NCBI RefSeq assembly: GCF_000716335.1
Contig: NZ_JOBL01000174.1
Coordinates: 1 to 45,222, forward strand
Origin: Streptomyces sp. NRRL S-118
Lineage (GTDB): Bacteria > Actinomycetota > Actinomycetes > Streptomycetales > Streptomycetaceae
Direction of reading: 5' to 3'
Length of the DNA stretch: 45,222 nucleotides
Shown: piece by piece, positions 1 through 9,200 of the stretch
Numbering within the stretch: the stretch's first letter is position 1
Layout of the letters: each line of letters opens with the position of its first letter
Notes under the pieces: generated by a model
What the model saw: only the letters and a program-made list of their open reading frames with translations
Databases searched by the model: none
What the model was told of the DNA's origin: nothing
Made by a program: the position numbers and the translations under genes

Positions 1-1
1 G

Positions 2-1069
2 GGTCCGGTCGGTCCCGGTGGTCCTGGTGCGCCCGTACCGCCGCCCGGCTTCCCGCAGCCCCCGGTCCAGCCGCAGGCGCCGGGGCCGACCGGTCAGCCG
101 ACCGTCGGGCCCGGCTACCAGGCGGTGTTGCGCTACCGCGCGCCCGACGGTTCCGAGCAGCAGCTCATCCGGCGTTCGGCGCCGGGCACGCCGCACCCGG
201 AGTGGCAGATCTTCCACGAGCTGCGGGCCATGAACATCCCGCCGGACCAGGTACTGGAGCTGCACACCGAGCTGGAGTCGTGCGAGCTGCCCGGCGGTTA
301 CTGTGCCCGGATGATCCGGGAGACCTGGCCGCAGGCGCGGATCACGTCGATCTCCCCGTACGGGCGCGATCACGCGAGCCGGCAGCAGGGTGTGCAGCAA
401 CTGATCGCCCACCAGGGTGAGTTGCACCAGGTGGCGGACGGTCCGGCGCGTCCGGCGCCGCTGCGCACCCCGCTGCCGCCGGTGCAGCCGGCGCCGCCGG
501 TCCCGCCGGAGGGCATCGCGCAGGAGCTGGCGGGGGCGTTCGGGCCGCAGGGCATCTGCCGGTTCGACCAGCGGGCCGTGTCGCGGCAGGGCGTGCCGGA
601 GATGGTGGCGCGCACGCTCGTGTGGGCGGGGCTGCCGGCGGACTTCGGGCCGTTCTTCTGGGCGCAGCCCGCGCAGCCGGTCGTGCCGACGCTGGCGGAG
701 CTGGCGGCGCAGCGGCAGGTGCAGCCGGCTTCGGACGCGGGCTCGTACCTGGTGCTCGGTTCGGACTTCGGCCGGGCGATCTGTGTCCAGTACGGGACGG
801 CGCACATCGTCGCCGTACCGGTGGAGGGGGGTCCGGGCGGTCAGCCGGTGGCGCCGCAGTTCGTGAACACCGGGCTGCCGGAGTTCACGCGGTGCCTGGC
901 GCTGCTGGGACGGATGTGGCGGCTGAGGTTCGGGTTGAACCCGGAGCAGGCGGGCCGCTGGACCGTGGACTTCCAGGTGCAGCTGGCCATGCTGGACCCG
1001 GCCGCGCTGGCGTCGCCGGAGAGCTGGTGGTCGGTGCTGCTGGAGCAGATGTGGGACGGGCTGCTGTGA
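2..1069 (+). CDS. SUKH-4 family protein with deaminase-like domain (5' partial)
   Basis: The frame is open from the first bases, so the start lies outside the window. The visible part opens with a Pro/Gly-rich linker (about 40 residues). A deaminase-fold region follows: HTELESCELPGGYC (nt 263-304) fits the zinc-binding pattern of His-x-Glu followed by two Cys seen in nucleotide/nucleic-acid deaminases of polymorphic toxin systems. From about nt 545 the C-terminal half looks like a SUKH-4 domain (GSYLVLGSDFGRAICV, then a conserved helical end FTRCLALLGRMW). This deaminase-SUKH-4 architecture is a conserved Streptomyces family as I recall it. Because every strain seems to carry it, a housekeeping role is more likely than a contact toxin; no activity can be read from the sequence. 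A terminator hairpin lies just downstream. Confidence 0.8.
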   Translation, partial: GPVGPGGPGAPVPPPGFPQPPVQPQAPGPTGQPTVGPGYQAVLRYRAPDGSEQQLIRRSAPGTPHPEWQIFHELRAMNIPPDQVLELHTELESCELPGGYCARMIRETWPQARITSISPYGRDHASRQQGVQQLIAHQGELHQVADGPARPAPLRTPLPPVQPAPPVPPEGIAQELAGAFGPQGICRFDQRAVSRQGVPEMVARTLVWAGLPADFGPFFWAQPAQPVVPTLAELAAQRQVQPASDAGSYLVLGSDFGRAICVQYGTAHIVAVPVEGGPGGQPVAPQFVNTGLPEFTRCLALLGRMWRLRFGLNPEQAGRWTVDFQVQLAMLDPAALASPESWWSVLLEQMWDGLL

Positions 1070-1086
1070 GGTGACGAGGGCGTGGT

Positions 1087-1113
1087 GACCGGCCTGCCGC
1101 GAGCAGACCGGTC
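1087..1113 (+). terminator. intrinsic terminator after the SUKH-4 gene
   Basis: Arms GACCGG and CCGGTC enclose a second pair CTGC/GCAG around the loop CGCGA, with one C-A mismatch between the two helices. A T5 run follows at 1124-1128. It sits 18 nt after the stop codon and before the next gene's start. Confidence 0.6.
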
Positions 1114-1153
1114 ATTACGTCCCTTTTTGTGATGATTGTCGCATCCTGGGCGT

Positions 1154-2065
1154 ATGAGTCCTGACACAGCATCATCATCACCGCATGGGTTCGAGGTCGT
1201 CGCCAAGGGCCGGGGCTACCGGCCCAAGGACGTCGACGGCTATGTGAGTGGGCTGTCCGCCGACCGCGACAGCGCGTGGGAGCGTGCGGCGCGGCTGACC
1301 GTGCTCGCCAAGGAGATGGACAAGGAAGCCGCTCGCCTGCGCGAGGCCGTCGCCGGGCTGAAGCCGCAGCGGTACGAGTCGCTCGGGCCGCAGGCGCATC
1401 AGCTCCTCGTGATGGCGGAGGAGGAAGCCGGGGCGGTACGGGCAAGGGCGGTGGCCCACGCGCAGGCCCTGGCCGACGCGGCCGACGAGGCCGGGCGGCA
1501 GACGAGGGACGCGGCGCGCGAGGCGGCGGACGCGCAGCGGGCCGCGGCGGAGGAGGAGGCCACGCAGATCCTGCTCGCGGCGCGCGAGAAGGCCCAGGAA
1601 CTGCGGGCGGAGGCGCGCGGGGAGGCCGACCGTACGCGGGGTGAGGCGCAGGCGGAGCTCCGGCAGGTGCGGGAGCGGACGGAGGCGCTGCTGGCCGCCC
1701 AGGAGAAGGTGCAGGCCGAGCAGCGGAAGGCCGCCGAGCAGGAGCTGACGGAGCGGCGGGCGGAGGCCAAGGAGCGGATCGCCGCGATGATCGCGGAGGC
1801 GGAGTCCCAGTTGGCCGAAGCCGATCGGGTGTACGCGGAGGCGGAGGAGGCGGCGCGCCGGCGGCAGCAGGAGGCGGACGCGCGGGCGGCGGAGCTGCTG
1901 GCCTCGGCGCGGGTGGAGGAACAGCGCATCGAGGAGGAGACGGAGCAAATGTTGCGGGAGCACGCGGAGGCGCGGGAGGGGTTGCGGGAGCACATGTCCC
2001 ACGTCCGCGAGAGCCTGGCGGCGCTCACGGGCCGCGCTCCGGACCCGGATCCGGACGCGGCCTGA
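1154..2065 (+). CDS. FilP-like coiled-coil protein ('cellulose-binding protein' family)
   Basis: 303 residues. The N-terminal segment (about residues 8-45, GFEVVAKGRGYRPKDVDGYV) resembles the short DivIVA-like N-terminus of Streptomyces FilP and Scy relatives. Residues about 50-285 are one continuous Ala/Glu/Arg-rich heptad coiled coil without prolines, and the protein ends in a short acidic Asp-Pro tail. FilP of S. coelicolor is about 310 residues, forms filaments and gives hyphae stiffness near the tip; similar proteins are often labelled cellulose-binding. This is probably a paralogue rather than FilP itself, since the scy neighbour is absent. I chose ATG 1154 over an upstream TTG at 1136 because the conserved segment begins soon after it. 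The gene is monocistronic; 11-bp repeats follow the stop codon. Confidence 0.75.
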   Translation: MSPDTASSSPHGFEVVAKGRGYRPKDVDGYVSGLSADRDSAWERAARLTVLAKEMDKEAARLREAVAGLKPQRYESLGPQAHQLLVMAEEEAGAVRARAVAHAQALADAADEAGRQTRDAAREAADAQRAAAEEEATQILLAAREKAQELRAEARGEADRTRGEAQAELRQVRERTEALLAAQEKVQAEQRKAAEQELTERRAEAKERIAAMIAEAESQLAEADRVYAEAEEAARRRQQEADARAAELLASARVEEQRIEEETEQMLREHAEAREGLREHMSHVRESLAALTGRAPDPDPDAA

Positions 2066-2494
2066 CCGCCTCCACGTTCCCGATCCGGAGTCGATCCGGA
2101 GTCGATCCGAAGCCGATCCGAAGTCGAGCCGGAGCCGATCCGAAGTCGAGCCGGAGCCGGTTCCGGAGCTGGACGCGGTCGCATCGCCCCGGCTTTTCCG
2201 CCCCCCGCCCCTGTCCGGCCTGCCCACTCTCCGCCCGGCCCCGGCTCCCGTGACGAGGGCTCCGCCCCTCAGGATGCCGGGGCCGCGCCCGTTCCGGAGC
2301 AGGCGCGGGCCCCGGCAGGGGGCCCGGCGCCGCCCAGCCGCCCAGCCGCCCAGCCGCCCCGCCGGTGCGGTCCGATGCGCGGGCGCGGGCGCGGCGCGGT
2401 GCAGGCACCGGAACCGGCGCGGGTCCCTCGCCGGATCCGTCCGTACCCGGCGTGTCCATACGGGAGTTGCGCCGTGCTTGCGGGCCCGGGCGGC
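2066..2494. other. gene-free stretch between convergent genes
   Basis: 429 nt separate the stop of the FilP-like gene from the stop of the MFS gene. It holds the 11-bp array at 2082-2158 and three tandem CGCCCAGC octamers at 2331-2354, otherwise G+C-rich sequence with no convincing gene. Frames that stay open here run on as the complement of the MFS gene and I regard them as composition artefacts. No clear terminator hairpin with a T run was found. Confidence 0.6.
2082..2158. repeat. 11-bp tandem repeat, 7 units
   Basis: Seven consecutive 11-mers with consensus GATCCGgAGtC: two exact GATCCGGAGTC copies, then GATCCGAAGCC, GATCCGAAGTC, GAGCCGGAGCC, GATCCGAAGTC and GAGCCGGAGCC. The array begins 16 nt after the FilP-like stop codon. 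The unit is close to one helical turn and an imperfect eighth copy may start at 2159. It is not a coding repeat in any frame used here. Confidence 0.85.
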
Positions 2495-3964
2495 TCAGTC
2501 CTCCGCCCGCAGGACCGGGAAGCGGCGGGGAGCCACTGTCAGGAGGACCACCAGCGCCAGCGCCGCCGCGACCGCGGCGCCCACGTAGACGTGGTCGACG
2601 GCCGCGTCCACCGCCGCCGGGGTGAGCGTGGCCGGGTCGTCGAGGTCGCCGGAGGGGAGGCGGTCGGCGAGGACGGCGTTGGCGAGGGCGCCGAAGAGGG
2701 CCGCGCCGAGGCTCTGGCCGACCTGGCGGCAGAAGAGGACGGACGCCGTGGTGGTGCCGCGCTCGGACCACGGCACCGTGGACTGGACGCCCACGATCAG
2801 CGGCAGCTGGACCAGGCCGAGCGCCGCGCCGAGCAGCAGCATCATCAGCGCCGGCTGCCACGGCTCGCCGGGATACGGCAGGAACGGCATCGCCAGCAGG
2901 ATCAGCATCGCGAGGGTGGTGCCGGCGGCCGCGGTGAGCCGGAAGCCGATCCGGGTGTAGAGGCGGTTGGAGAACGCCGCGCTGACGGGCCAGGACAGGG
3001 TCATCGCGGAGAGGACGAAACCCGCGGCGACCGGGCCGAGACCGAGGACGGTCTGGGCGTAGGTGGGGACGAACACGGTGGGCGCGACCATCAGCAGGCC
3101 CAGCGCGCCCAGGGCAAGGTTGACGGCCGCGATGGTGCGCCGGCGCCAGACCCAGCCCGGTATGACCGGTTCGGCCGCCCGCCGTTCGATCACCGCCGTC
3201 AGCGCCGCCAGGACGGCGGCGCCGGCGAAGAGCCCCAGGGACGGGGCGGAGAGCCAGGGCCACGCCACGCCGCCCTGCACGAGCGCGGTGAGCAGCAGGG
3301 TGCCGGTGGCGAACACCCCGAGGGCGCCCGGCCAGTCGACCCGTACTGCGGCCGCACGGGCACGGGGCGCCTCGGCCAGGTGGCGGGTGATCAGCCAGAG
3401 GGCGAGGGCGCCGACGGGCAGGTTGATCAGGAAGATCCAGCGCCAGTCGGCGTACCCGGCGAGCAGCCCGCCGAGGGCCGGGCCGGCGACGGACGAGGTC
3501 GCCCAGACCGAGGAGAGGCGCGCCTGGATCCTGGGGCGTTCCTCCAGCGGGTACAGGTCGGCGGCGATGGTCTGGACGGTTCCCTGGAGGGCGCCGCCGC
3601 CCAGCCCCTGGACGACGCGGAAGGCGATCAGCGCGGCCATGTTCCAGGCGGCGGCGCACAGCAGGGAGCCGATGAGGAAGAGGACGACGCCGGTGATCAG
3701 GACCGGTTTGCGGCCGAAGGTGTCGGACAGCTTGCCGTAGACGGGGAGCGTGACGGTGACGGCGAGCAGGTAGCCGGAGAAGAGCCAGGAGAAGACGGAC
3801 AGTCCGCCGAGGTCGCCGACGATCTGCGGTACGGCGGTGGCGATGACCGTGCCGTCGAGGGCGGCCAGGGCCATGGCGAGCATCAGCGCCGCGACGACCG
3901 GTCCGCGCCTGCCCGTCGTGGCGCTGCCCGCCGGTGTGGCGGCCCCGGTCAGCGAATCCGTCAC
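2495..3964 (-). CDS. MFS drug exporter, DHA2 (EmrB/QacA) family, 14 TM
   Basis: 489 residues from the GTG at 3964. The length and hydrophobic pattern fit 14 transmembrane helices. Motif A is clear after TM2 (GKLSDTFGRKPVLITG), and a motif-C-like Gly/Pro-rich stretch occurs in TM5 (SSVAGPALGGLLAG), as in proton-coupled drug and antiseptic exporters. The start of TM1 carries the family's ALDGTVIATAVPQI segment (D1 motif). I prefer GTG 3964 because AAAGGA precedes it at a good distance; an ATG at 3985 in the same frame lacks a good ribosome site. No TetR or MarR regulator sits beside it, and the divergent neighbour is an ABC transporter. The substrate cannot be inferred. Confidence 0.88.
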   Translation of the reverse strand: MTDSLTGAATPAGSATTGRRGPVVAALMLAMALAALDGTVIATAVPQIVGDLGGLSVFSWLFSGYLLAVTVTLPVYGKLSDTFGRKPVLITGVVLFLIGSLLCAAAWNMAALIAFRVVQGLGGGALQGTVQTIAADLYPLEERPRIQARLSSVWATSSVAGPALGGLLAGYADWRWIFLINLPVGALALWLITRHLAEAPRARAAAVRVDWPGALGVFATGTLLLTALVQGGVAWPWLSAPSLGLFAGAAVLAALTAVIERRAAEPVIPGWVWRRRTIAAVNLALGALGLLMVAPTVFVPTYAQTVLGLGPVAAGFVLSAMTLSWPVSAAFSNRLYTRIGFRLTAAAGTTLAMLILLAMPFLPYPGEPWQPALMMLLLGAALGLVQLPLIVGVQSTVPWSERGTTTASVLFCRQVGQSLGAALFGALANAVLADRLPSGDLDDPATLTPAAVDAAVDHVYVGAAVAAALALVVLLTVAPRRFPVLRAED

Positions 3965-4280
3965 CGAGGTCCTTTCCCCATGCATGTATTTCGTCGGTCA
4001 GCTTCTCACTCCGTCCCCGGTCGGAGAACCCCTAGGGGCTCCTCCTCACTTCAGGCCAGGGGCTGTTCGTCCCGCCGGAGGACGAGAGGCGGGGGACGGC
4101 TGCCTAGCGTGGGTGGGGAAAACCCCAGGGCGAAGAGTGCGCCGCGCACCAGTGCGCACGGGCCTGCCGGGGCGGAAAACTCAGGACGTGTAGCCCAGGA
4201 CTCGCTGCTGCCGCCTTCCCGCTCGTGCCTCGTCGCGCCGCGGTGCGGTGCGCGAGCCGATCCGACATAGGAGACGTACC
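3965..4280. promoter_or_regulatory. divergent intergenic region, with palindrome CCCCTAGGGG
   Basis: 316 nt between the divergent MFS and ABC genes, so both promoters should lie here. A perfect 10-bp palindrome CCCCTAGGGG sits at 4029-4038, 64 nt upstream of the MFS start, and would suit a repressor. A GTGCGC-rich stretch at about 4139-4160 has further inverted repeats. AGGAG at 4269-4273 is the ribosome site for the GTG at 4281. I cannot assign -35/-10 boxes with confidence. Confidence 0.45.
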
Positions 4281-5069
4281 GTGACAACGGCTGTGACCAT
4301 CCCCAGGCACGGGGGTACTGGAGGGCGTACGGCCGTCGCGGCGCGAGCGCGGCAGGTCGTCAAGGCGTACGGCGCGGGGGAGACCCGGGTCGTCGCGCTC
4401 GACCACGTCGACGTGGACATCGCCCGGGGCGAGTTCACCGCGATCATGGGCCCGTCCGGGTCCGGCAAGTCGACGCTGATGCACTGCCTGGCCGGGCTGG
4501 ACACCGTGACCAGCGGGGAGATCTTCCTCGACGACACGGAGATCACCCGGCTGAAGGACAAGAAGCTGACGCAGTTGCGGCGCGACCGCATCGGCTTCAT
4601 CTTCCAGGCGTTCAACCTGCTGCCGACGCTCAACGCGCTGGAGAACATCACGCTGCCGATGGACATAGCGGGCCGCCGGCCCGATGCCGCCTGGCTGGAC
4701 CGGGTGGTGGAGACGGTGGGCCTGGCGGGCCGGCTGAAGCACCGGCCGAACCAGTTGTCCGGTGGGCAGCAGCAGCGGGTCGCGGTGGCCCGGGCGCTGG
4801 CGGCCCGGCCCGAGATCATCTTCGGTGACGAGCCGACCGGGAACCTGGACTCGCGGGCCGGGGCCGAAGTGCTGGGCTTCCTGCGCCGGTCCGTCGACGA
4901 GCTGGGGCAGACCATCGTGATGGTCACGCACGACCCCGTCGCGGCGAGCTACGCGGACCGGGTGCTCTACCTGGCGGACGGGCGGATCGTGGACGAGATG
5001 TCCCGGCCCACCGCCGAGGCCGTCCTGGACCGGATGAAGGACTTCGACGCGCGGGGGCGGACGTCGTGA
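4281..5069 (+). CDS. ABC transporter ATP-binding protein (MacB/LolD-like)
   Basis: 262 residues. Walker A GPSGSGKS (residues 57-64), Q-loop FIFQAFNLLP, signature LSGGQQQR (from residue 159), Walker B IIFGDEPTGNLDS (Asp183, Glu184) and the switch His in MVTHDP are all present, so it should hydrolyse ATP. The GEFTAIMGPSGSGKS and FNLLPTLNALENI wording is typical of the LolD/MacB branch, which works with FtsX-type permeases. GTG 4281 is chosen because AGGAG lies 7 nt upstream. The stop codon overlaps the start of the permease gene by 4 nt (GTGA), so the two are translationally coupled and form one transporter. Such pairs export peptides or lipophilic compounds, or act as mechanotransmission devices; the substrate is unknown. 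Confidence 0.95.
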   Translation: MTTAVTIPRHGGTGGRTAVAARARQVVKAYGAGETRVVALDHVDVDIARGEFTAIMGPSGSGKSTLMHCLAGLDTVTSGEIFLDDTEITRLKDKKLTQLRRDRIGFIFQAFNLLPTLNALENITLPMDIAGRRPDAAWLDRVVETVGLAGRLKHRPNQLSGGQQQRVAVARALAARPEIIFGDEPTGNLDSRAGAEVLGFLRRSVDELGQTIVMVTHDPVAASYADRVLYLADGRIVDEMSRPTAEAVLDRMKDFDARGRTS

Positions 5070-7645
5070 CCGTGCTCAGGACCTCCCTGCGCAACTTCTA
5101 CGCGCACAAGGGGCGCATGGCGCTGTCGGCGGTGGCGGTGCTGCTGTCGGTGGCGTTCGTGAGCGGGACGCTGGTGTTCACGGACACCATGAACACCACC
5201 TTCGACAAGCTCTTCGCGTCGTCGGCCGCCGACGTCACGGTCAGCCCCAAGGCGGCGACGGCCGACGACGAGATGCCGCAGACGGGGAAGCCCGAGACGC
5301 TGCCCGCCTCGCTGGTGCAGCGCGTCGGGAGCGCCACGGGCGTCAAGGCGGCCGAGGGCGCGGTCGTCTCGATGAGCGTCACCGTCGTCGACGCCGACAA
5401 CAAGAACATGGGGCCCACCAGCGGGGCCCCGACCATCGCCGGCAACTGGACGCGCAACGACCTGCGGTCGATGGAGATCACGTCGGGGCACGCGCCGCGC
5501 GGACCGACCGACGTGATGGTCGACGCCGACACCGCCGACAAGCACCACCTGAAGCTGGGTGACGAGCTGCGCACCATCGCCGTCACCGGGGACTTCACGG
5601 CGAGGATCTCCGGTATCGCCTCCTTCAAGGTCACCAACCCCGGTGCCGCCGTCGTCTACTTCGACACCTCGACCGCGCAGCGCCACCTCCTGGGCGGCCA
5701 GGACCTGTTCACCCACATCGCGGTGGAGGCGGCCGAGGGCGTCGGCCACGAGGAGCTGAAGCGGAGTGTGGCCGCGGTCGTCGACGGTGCGGCGTACAAG
5801 CTGCAGACGCAGAAGGAGGCGGCTGACGCCGGACGGGAGGACGTCGGCGGGTTCCTCGACGTGATGAAGTACGCCATGCTCGGCTTCGCCGGGATCGCCT
5901 TCCTCGTCGGCATCTTCCTCATCGTCAACACCTTCTCGATGCTGGTCGCCCAGCGCACGCGGGAGATCGGCCTGATGCGGGCCATCGGGTCGAGCCGCAA
6001 GCAGGTCAACCGGTCCGTGCTGGTCGAGGCCGTGCTGCTGGGCGTCGTCGGCTCGGTGCTCGGCGTGGGCGCGGGCGTGGGCCTGGCGATCGGGCTGATG
6101 GAGCTCATGTCGTCCATGGGCATGGAGCTGTCCACCCAGGACCTCACCGTCAAGTGGACGACGCCGGCCGTCGGTCTGGTCCTCGGCATCGTCGTCACCG
6201 TCCTCGCCGCGTACGTTCCGGCCCGCCGGGCCGGCAAGGTCTCGCCGATGGCCGCGCTGCGCGATGCCGGCACCCCGGCCGACGGCAGGACCGGTGCCGT
6301 ACGCGCCGTCACCGGGCTGGTGGTGACGGGCGCGGGCGCCGCGGCGCTGTACGCGGCGGCGAGAGCGGACGCGGCGGGCGAGGGGTCGCTGTACCTCGGG
6401 GTCGGTGTCGTGCTGTCCCTGCTCGGCTTCGTGGTCGTCGGTCCGGTCCTCGCCGGTGGTGTGGTGCGGGTGCTGGGGGCCCTGATCCTCCGGGTGTTCG
6501 GACCGGTGGGGCGGATGGCCGAGCGCAACGCGCTGCGCAACCCGCGCCGTACCGGTGCGACGGGTGCGGCCCTCATGATCGGCTTGGCGCTGGTGGCGTG
6601 CCTGTCGGTGGTCGGCTCGTCGATGGTCGCATCGGCGACCGAGGAGCTGGACCGCTCGGTCGGCGCGGACTTCATCGTCCAGAGCGCCAACGGCCAGCCG
6701 ATCGTGCCGCAGGCGCAGACGGCTCTCGAGAAGGCGCCGGGCATCGCCCATGTCACCGAGTACAAGCAGGTGGACGCCCGGCTCACCTCACCGGACGGCA
6801 GGACGGAGGACGAGGGCATCGTCGCCGCCGATCCGACGTACGCCTCCGACCTGCGCCGCGAGACCGTGTCGGGCGAGCTGCCGGACGCGTACGGCAAGGA
6901 CGCGATGTCGGTGGGCAGCGAGTACGCGCAGCGGCACGGCGTGAAGGTCGGCGACACCCTCACGGTGGCGTTCAAGCACGGCGAGCGTCCCGCGAGGCTG
7001 AAGGTCGCGGCGATCACCTCGGACGACACGAACGTCGACAAGGGCGCGATGTACACGAACATCGCGACGGCGCAGCAGTACGTGCCCGCGGGGAAGATGC
7101 CGAAGAACATCATCCTGTTCGCCACGGCGCGGGACGGCGGGGAGACGGCGGCGTACGCCGAGCTGAAGAAGGCCCTGGCGCCGTACCCGCAGTACAAGGT
7201 GCAGAACCAGACCGACTTCAAGCAGGACCTGAAGGACCAGGTCGGGCAGTTGCTGAACATCGTCTACGGGCTGCTGGCACTGGCGATCATCGTGGCGGTG
7301 CTCGGTGTGGTGAACACCCTGGCCCTGTCGGTGGTCGAACGGACCCGGGAGATAGGCCTGATGCGGGCGATCGGGCTGTCACGGCGTCAGCTGCGCCGCA
7401 TGATCCGCCTGGAGTCGGTGGTCATCGCCCTCTTCGGCGCCCTGCTGGGCCTGGGGCTGGGCATGGGCTGGGGCACGGCGGCGCAGAAGCTGCTGGCCCT
7501 GGAGGGGCTGGGGGTCCTGGAGATCCCGTGGCCGACGATCCTGACGGTGTTCGTCGGGTCGGCGTTCGTGGGCCTGTTCGCGGCGCTGGTCCCGGCGTTC
7601 CGGGCGGGTCGGATGAACGTGCTGAACGCGATCGCCACCGACTGA
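5066..7645 (+). CDS. FtsX-family ABC transporter permease
   Basis: 859 residues with the two-copy FtsX layout: an N-terminal helix (about residues 10-35), a MacB-like extracytoplasmic domain, an FtsX block of three helices (about 267-395) with the cytoplasmic signature RTREIGLMRAIGSSRKQV, two central helices, a second extracellular domain (about 525-720) and a second FtsX block (about 730-855) with ERTREIGLMRAIGLSRRQL. I count about ten membrane segments. It is the partner of the ATPase immediately upstream. This large duplicated form is common in actinobacteria. A strong hairpin terminator follows 18 nt after the stop codon. Confidence 0.93.
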   Translation: MTVLRTSLRNFYAHKGRMALSAVAVLLSVAFVSGTLVFTDTMNTTFDKLFASSAADVTVSPKAATADDEMPQTGKPETLPASLVQRVGSATGVKAAEGAVVSMSVTVVDADNKNMGPTSGAPTIAGNWTRNDLRSMEITSGHAPRGPTDVMVDADTADKHHLKLGDELRTIAVTGDFTARISGIASFKVTNPGAAVVYFDTSTAQRHLLGGQDLFTHIAVEAAEGVGHEELKRSVAAVVDGAAYKLQTQKEAADAGREDVGGFLDVMKYAMLGFAGIAFLVGIFLIVNTFSMLVAQRTREIGLMRAIGSSRKQVNRSVLVEAVLLGVVGSVLGVGAGVGLAIGLMELMSSMGMELSTQDLTVKWTTPAVGLVLGIVVTVLAAYVPARRAGKVSPMAALRDAGTPADGRTGAVRAVTGLVVTGAGAAALYAAARADAAGEGSLYLGVGVVLSLLGFVVVGPVLAGGVVRVLGALILRVFGPVGRMAERNALRNPRRTGATGAALMIGLALVACLSVVGSSMVASATEELDRSVGADFIVQSANGQPIVPQAQTALEKAPGIAHVTEYKQVDARLTSPDGRTEDEGIVAADPTYASDLRRETVSGELPDAYGKDAMSVGSEYAQRHGVKVGDTLTVAFKHGERPARLKVAAITSDDTNVDKGAMYTNIATAQQYVPAGKMPKNIILFATARDGGETAAYAELKKALAPYPQYKVQNQTDFKQDLKDQVGQLLNIVYGLLALAIIVAVLGVVNTLALSVVERTREIGLMRAIGLSRRQLRRMIRLESVVIALFGALLGLGLGMGWGTAAQKLLALEGLGVLEIPWPTILTVFVGSAFVGLFAALVPAFRAGRMNVLNAIATD

Positions 7646-7663
7646 CCGGTACGGTGAGGGGCC

Positions 7664-7702
7664 GCGGTCCCGGTGGGCGTCCTCCATGCCCACCGGGACC
7701 GC
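7664..7702. terminator. bidirectional terminator hairpin
   Basis: A perfect 15-bp stem (GCGGTCCCGGTGGGC pairs with its complement at 7688-7702) encloses a 9-nt loop. It lies between the convergent permease and DUF2079 genes and would serve both; no T run is needed in high-G+C streptomycetes. Confidence 0.8.
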
Positions 7703-7727
7703 ATCCGCACGGCAGCCCCGAGAGGCA

Positions 7728-9176
7728 TCAGGTGCGCCGCTCCAGGACGACGTAGCCGGCGGCCGCGCCGGTCAGGTCGTAACGGGCGTCGGGGTGGAGC
7801 TGCTTGGCGTAGCCGCGCGCGTCGCGCACCCAGCCGGATCTGTTGTTCAGCGCGATGTAGTCGGGGGCGGGGTTCCTGGCGTCGCCGATCCACAGGACGC
7901 GGCAGCGGCCCGTCAGGCGGCTGATGGGGCCGACGTTCGCCTCGACGGTCGCACCGTCCGGGATGCGGGCGAGGAGCCGTTGGGCGGCGACGGCCCCGGG
8001 CGGTGTGCGGTAGGCCTCCGCCTCGGTGAGCACCGACAGCGGCAGCGACGTGGTGAGGGCGACCGCGGCCGCGGCGGCGCACGCGGGCAGCCGGTCCGCG
8101 TACGTGCGCAGCCAGGGGCGCGGACTGCGGCGCGTGATGTCCGCGGCATCCGCCAGCGCGAGGAACACCACCGGCATCAGCACGGCGCTGTAGTGCCAGT
8201 CGGTGGACCAGTAGTGGGGGTCGCCGGACAGGAACCGCCAGCCGAGAGTGGGGGCGGCGGCCAGCAGCAGCGGGGAGCGCAGGGCGAGCAGCCCGGCCGG
8301 CAGCAGCAGCCACCCCAGGGTGCGCAGCTTCGTTTCGGCGCCGGCGAGGGGGCCCGGGCCCTCACCGACCTTGCTCCAGTAGTCGTAGCCGCCCGCGGTG
8401 TTGAACGCCGGTATGACGGCGAGGAGGGTCAGCGCGGTGGCGGCCGCTCCGAGGACCGCCACACCGGTCGCGTACACGGCGGCACGCCGCGAGGTGCGCC
8501 GCGCCCGCCAGGCGACGACGAGCGCGAGGGCGGCCAGGGTGAGGCCGAGGTCCTCCTTGACCAGTACGAGCGGTGCCGCCCACAGCAGTGCGGCACGCCA
8601 CCGGGCGCGCAGGACCGCCTCCAGGGAGAAGGCGATCAGCGGGACGGCGAAGCAGATCTCGTGGAAGTCGAAGTCGGCGGCCCGCTGGATGCCCCAGGAC
8701 AGGCCGTACGCGACGCCGACGGCCACACCGGAGGCCCGGCCGAGCAGGCGGGTCGCGGCGCGGGTGACGGGGATGGCGGCGAGCGCGAACAGCGCGGCCT
8801 GCGCGACGAGGAGGGTGACGGGCGTGGGGAAGAGCCGGTAGGCCGGCGCGAGGAGCGCGGTCACGGGGCTGAAGTGGTCGCCGAGGATGTTCGTGCCCGG
8901 CCCCTTCAGGTCGGCGACGGGCGCCTGGAGGTGGGCGTATCCACGGACGGCCTGCTCGAAGATGCCGAGGTCCCAGGAGCGGCTCCCCATGCGGCGGTGG
9001 CGGAGCACGGACAGCGTGGTGTACGCGGTGAACAGGGCGAGCGCGAGGAGGTACGGGGCTGGGCCGCCCGCGGCCGGTGCGGCGGCGGGCGGCCCGGTTA
9101 TCGGTATCGGCGCGGCTTGCCGTGTCTCCGGTGCGGTGCGGCGGCCGGCGGGTGCGGCGAGGACGGCTCCACGCAT
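7728..9176 (-). CDS. DUF2079 integral membrane protein
   Basis: 482 residues, highly hydrophobic, about ten membrane segments. The N-terminal region has the DUF2079 hallmark after TM1: SRSWDLGIFEQAVRGYA followed by GDHFSPVTALLAPAYRLFP. The DLGIFEQ acidic loop resembles the catalytic first loop of GT-C glycosyltransferases, so lipid-linked sugar transfer is plausible but unproven. The C-terminal 100 residues are soluble and probably extracytoplasmic. The start at 9176 is supported by AAGGAG ten nt upstream. It lies 24 nt downstream of the Ser/Pro-rich gene and could be the third gene of a sigma-factor operon. Confidence 0.87.
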   Translation of the reverse strand: MRGAVLAAPAGRRTAPETRQAAPIPITGPPAAAPAAGGPAPYLLALALFTAYTTLSVLRHRRMGSRSWDLGIFEQAVRGYAHLQAPVADLKGPGTNILGDHFSPVTALLAPAYRLFPTPVTLLVAQAALFALAAIPVTRAATRLLGRASGVAVGVAYGLSWGIQRAADFDFHEICFAVPLIAFSLEAVLRARWRAALLWAAPLVLVKEDLGLTLAALALVVAWRARRTSRRAAVYATGVAVLGAAATALTLLAVIPAFNTAGGYDYWSKVGEGPGPLAGAETKLRTLGWLLLPAGLLALRSPLLLAAAPTLGWRFLSGDPHYWSTDWHYSAVLMPVVFLALADAADITRRSPRPWLRTYADRLPACAAAAAVALTTSLPLSVLTEAEAYRTPPGAVAAQRLLARIPDGATVEANVGPISRLTGRCRVLWIGDARNPAPDYIALNNRSGWVRDARGYAKQLHPDARYDLTGAAAGYVVLERRT

Positions 9177-9200
9177 GCGGGGCGGGCTCCTTCGGGTCGC

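Noticed and set aside
2375..4270. Open plus-strand frame of 631 codons opposite the MFS exporter.
   Set aside because: The minus-strand frame has 14 helices and MFS motifs; the plus-strand translation is a charged low-complexity chain.
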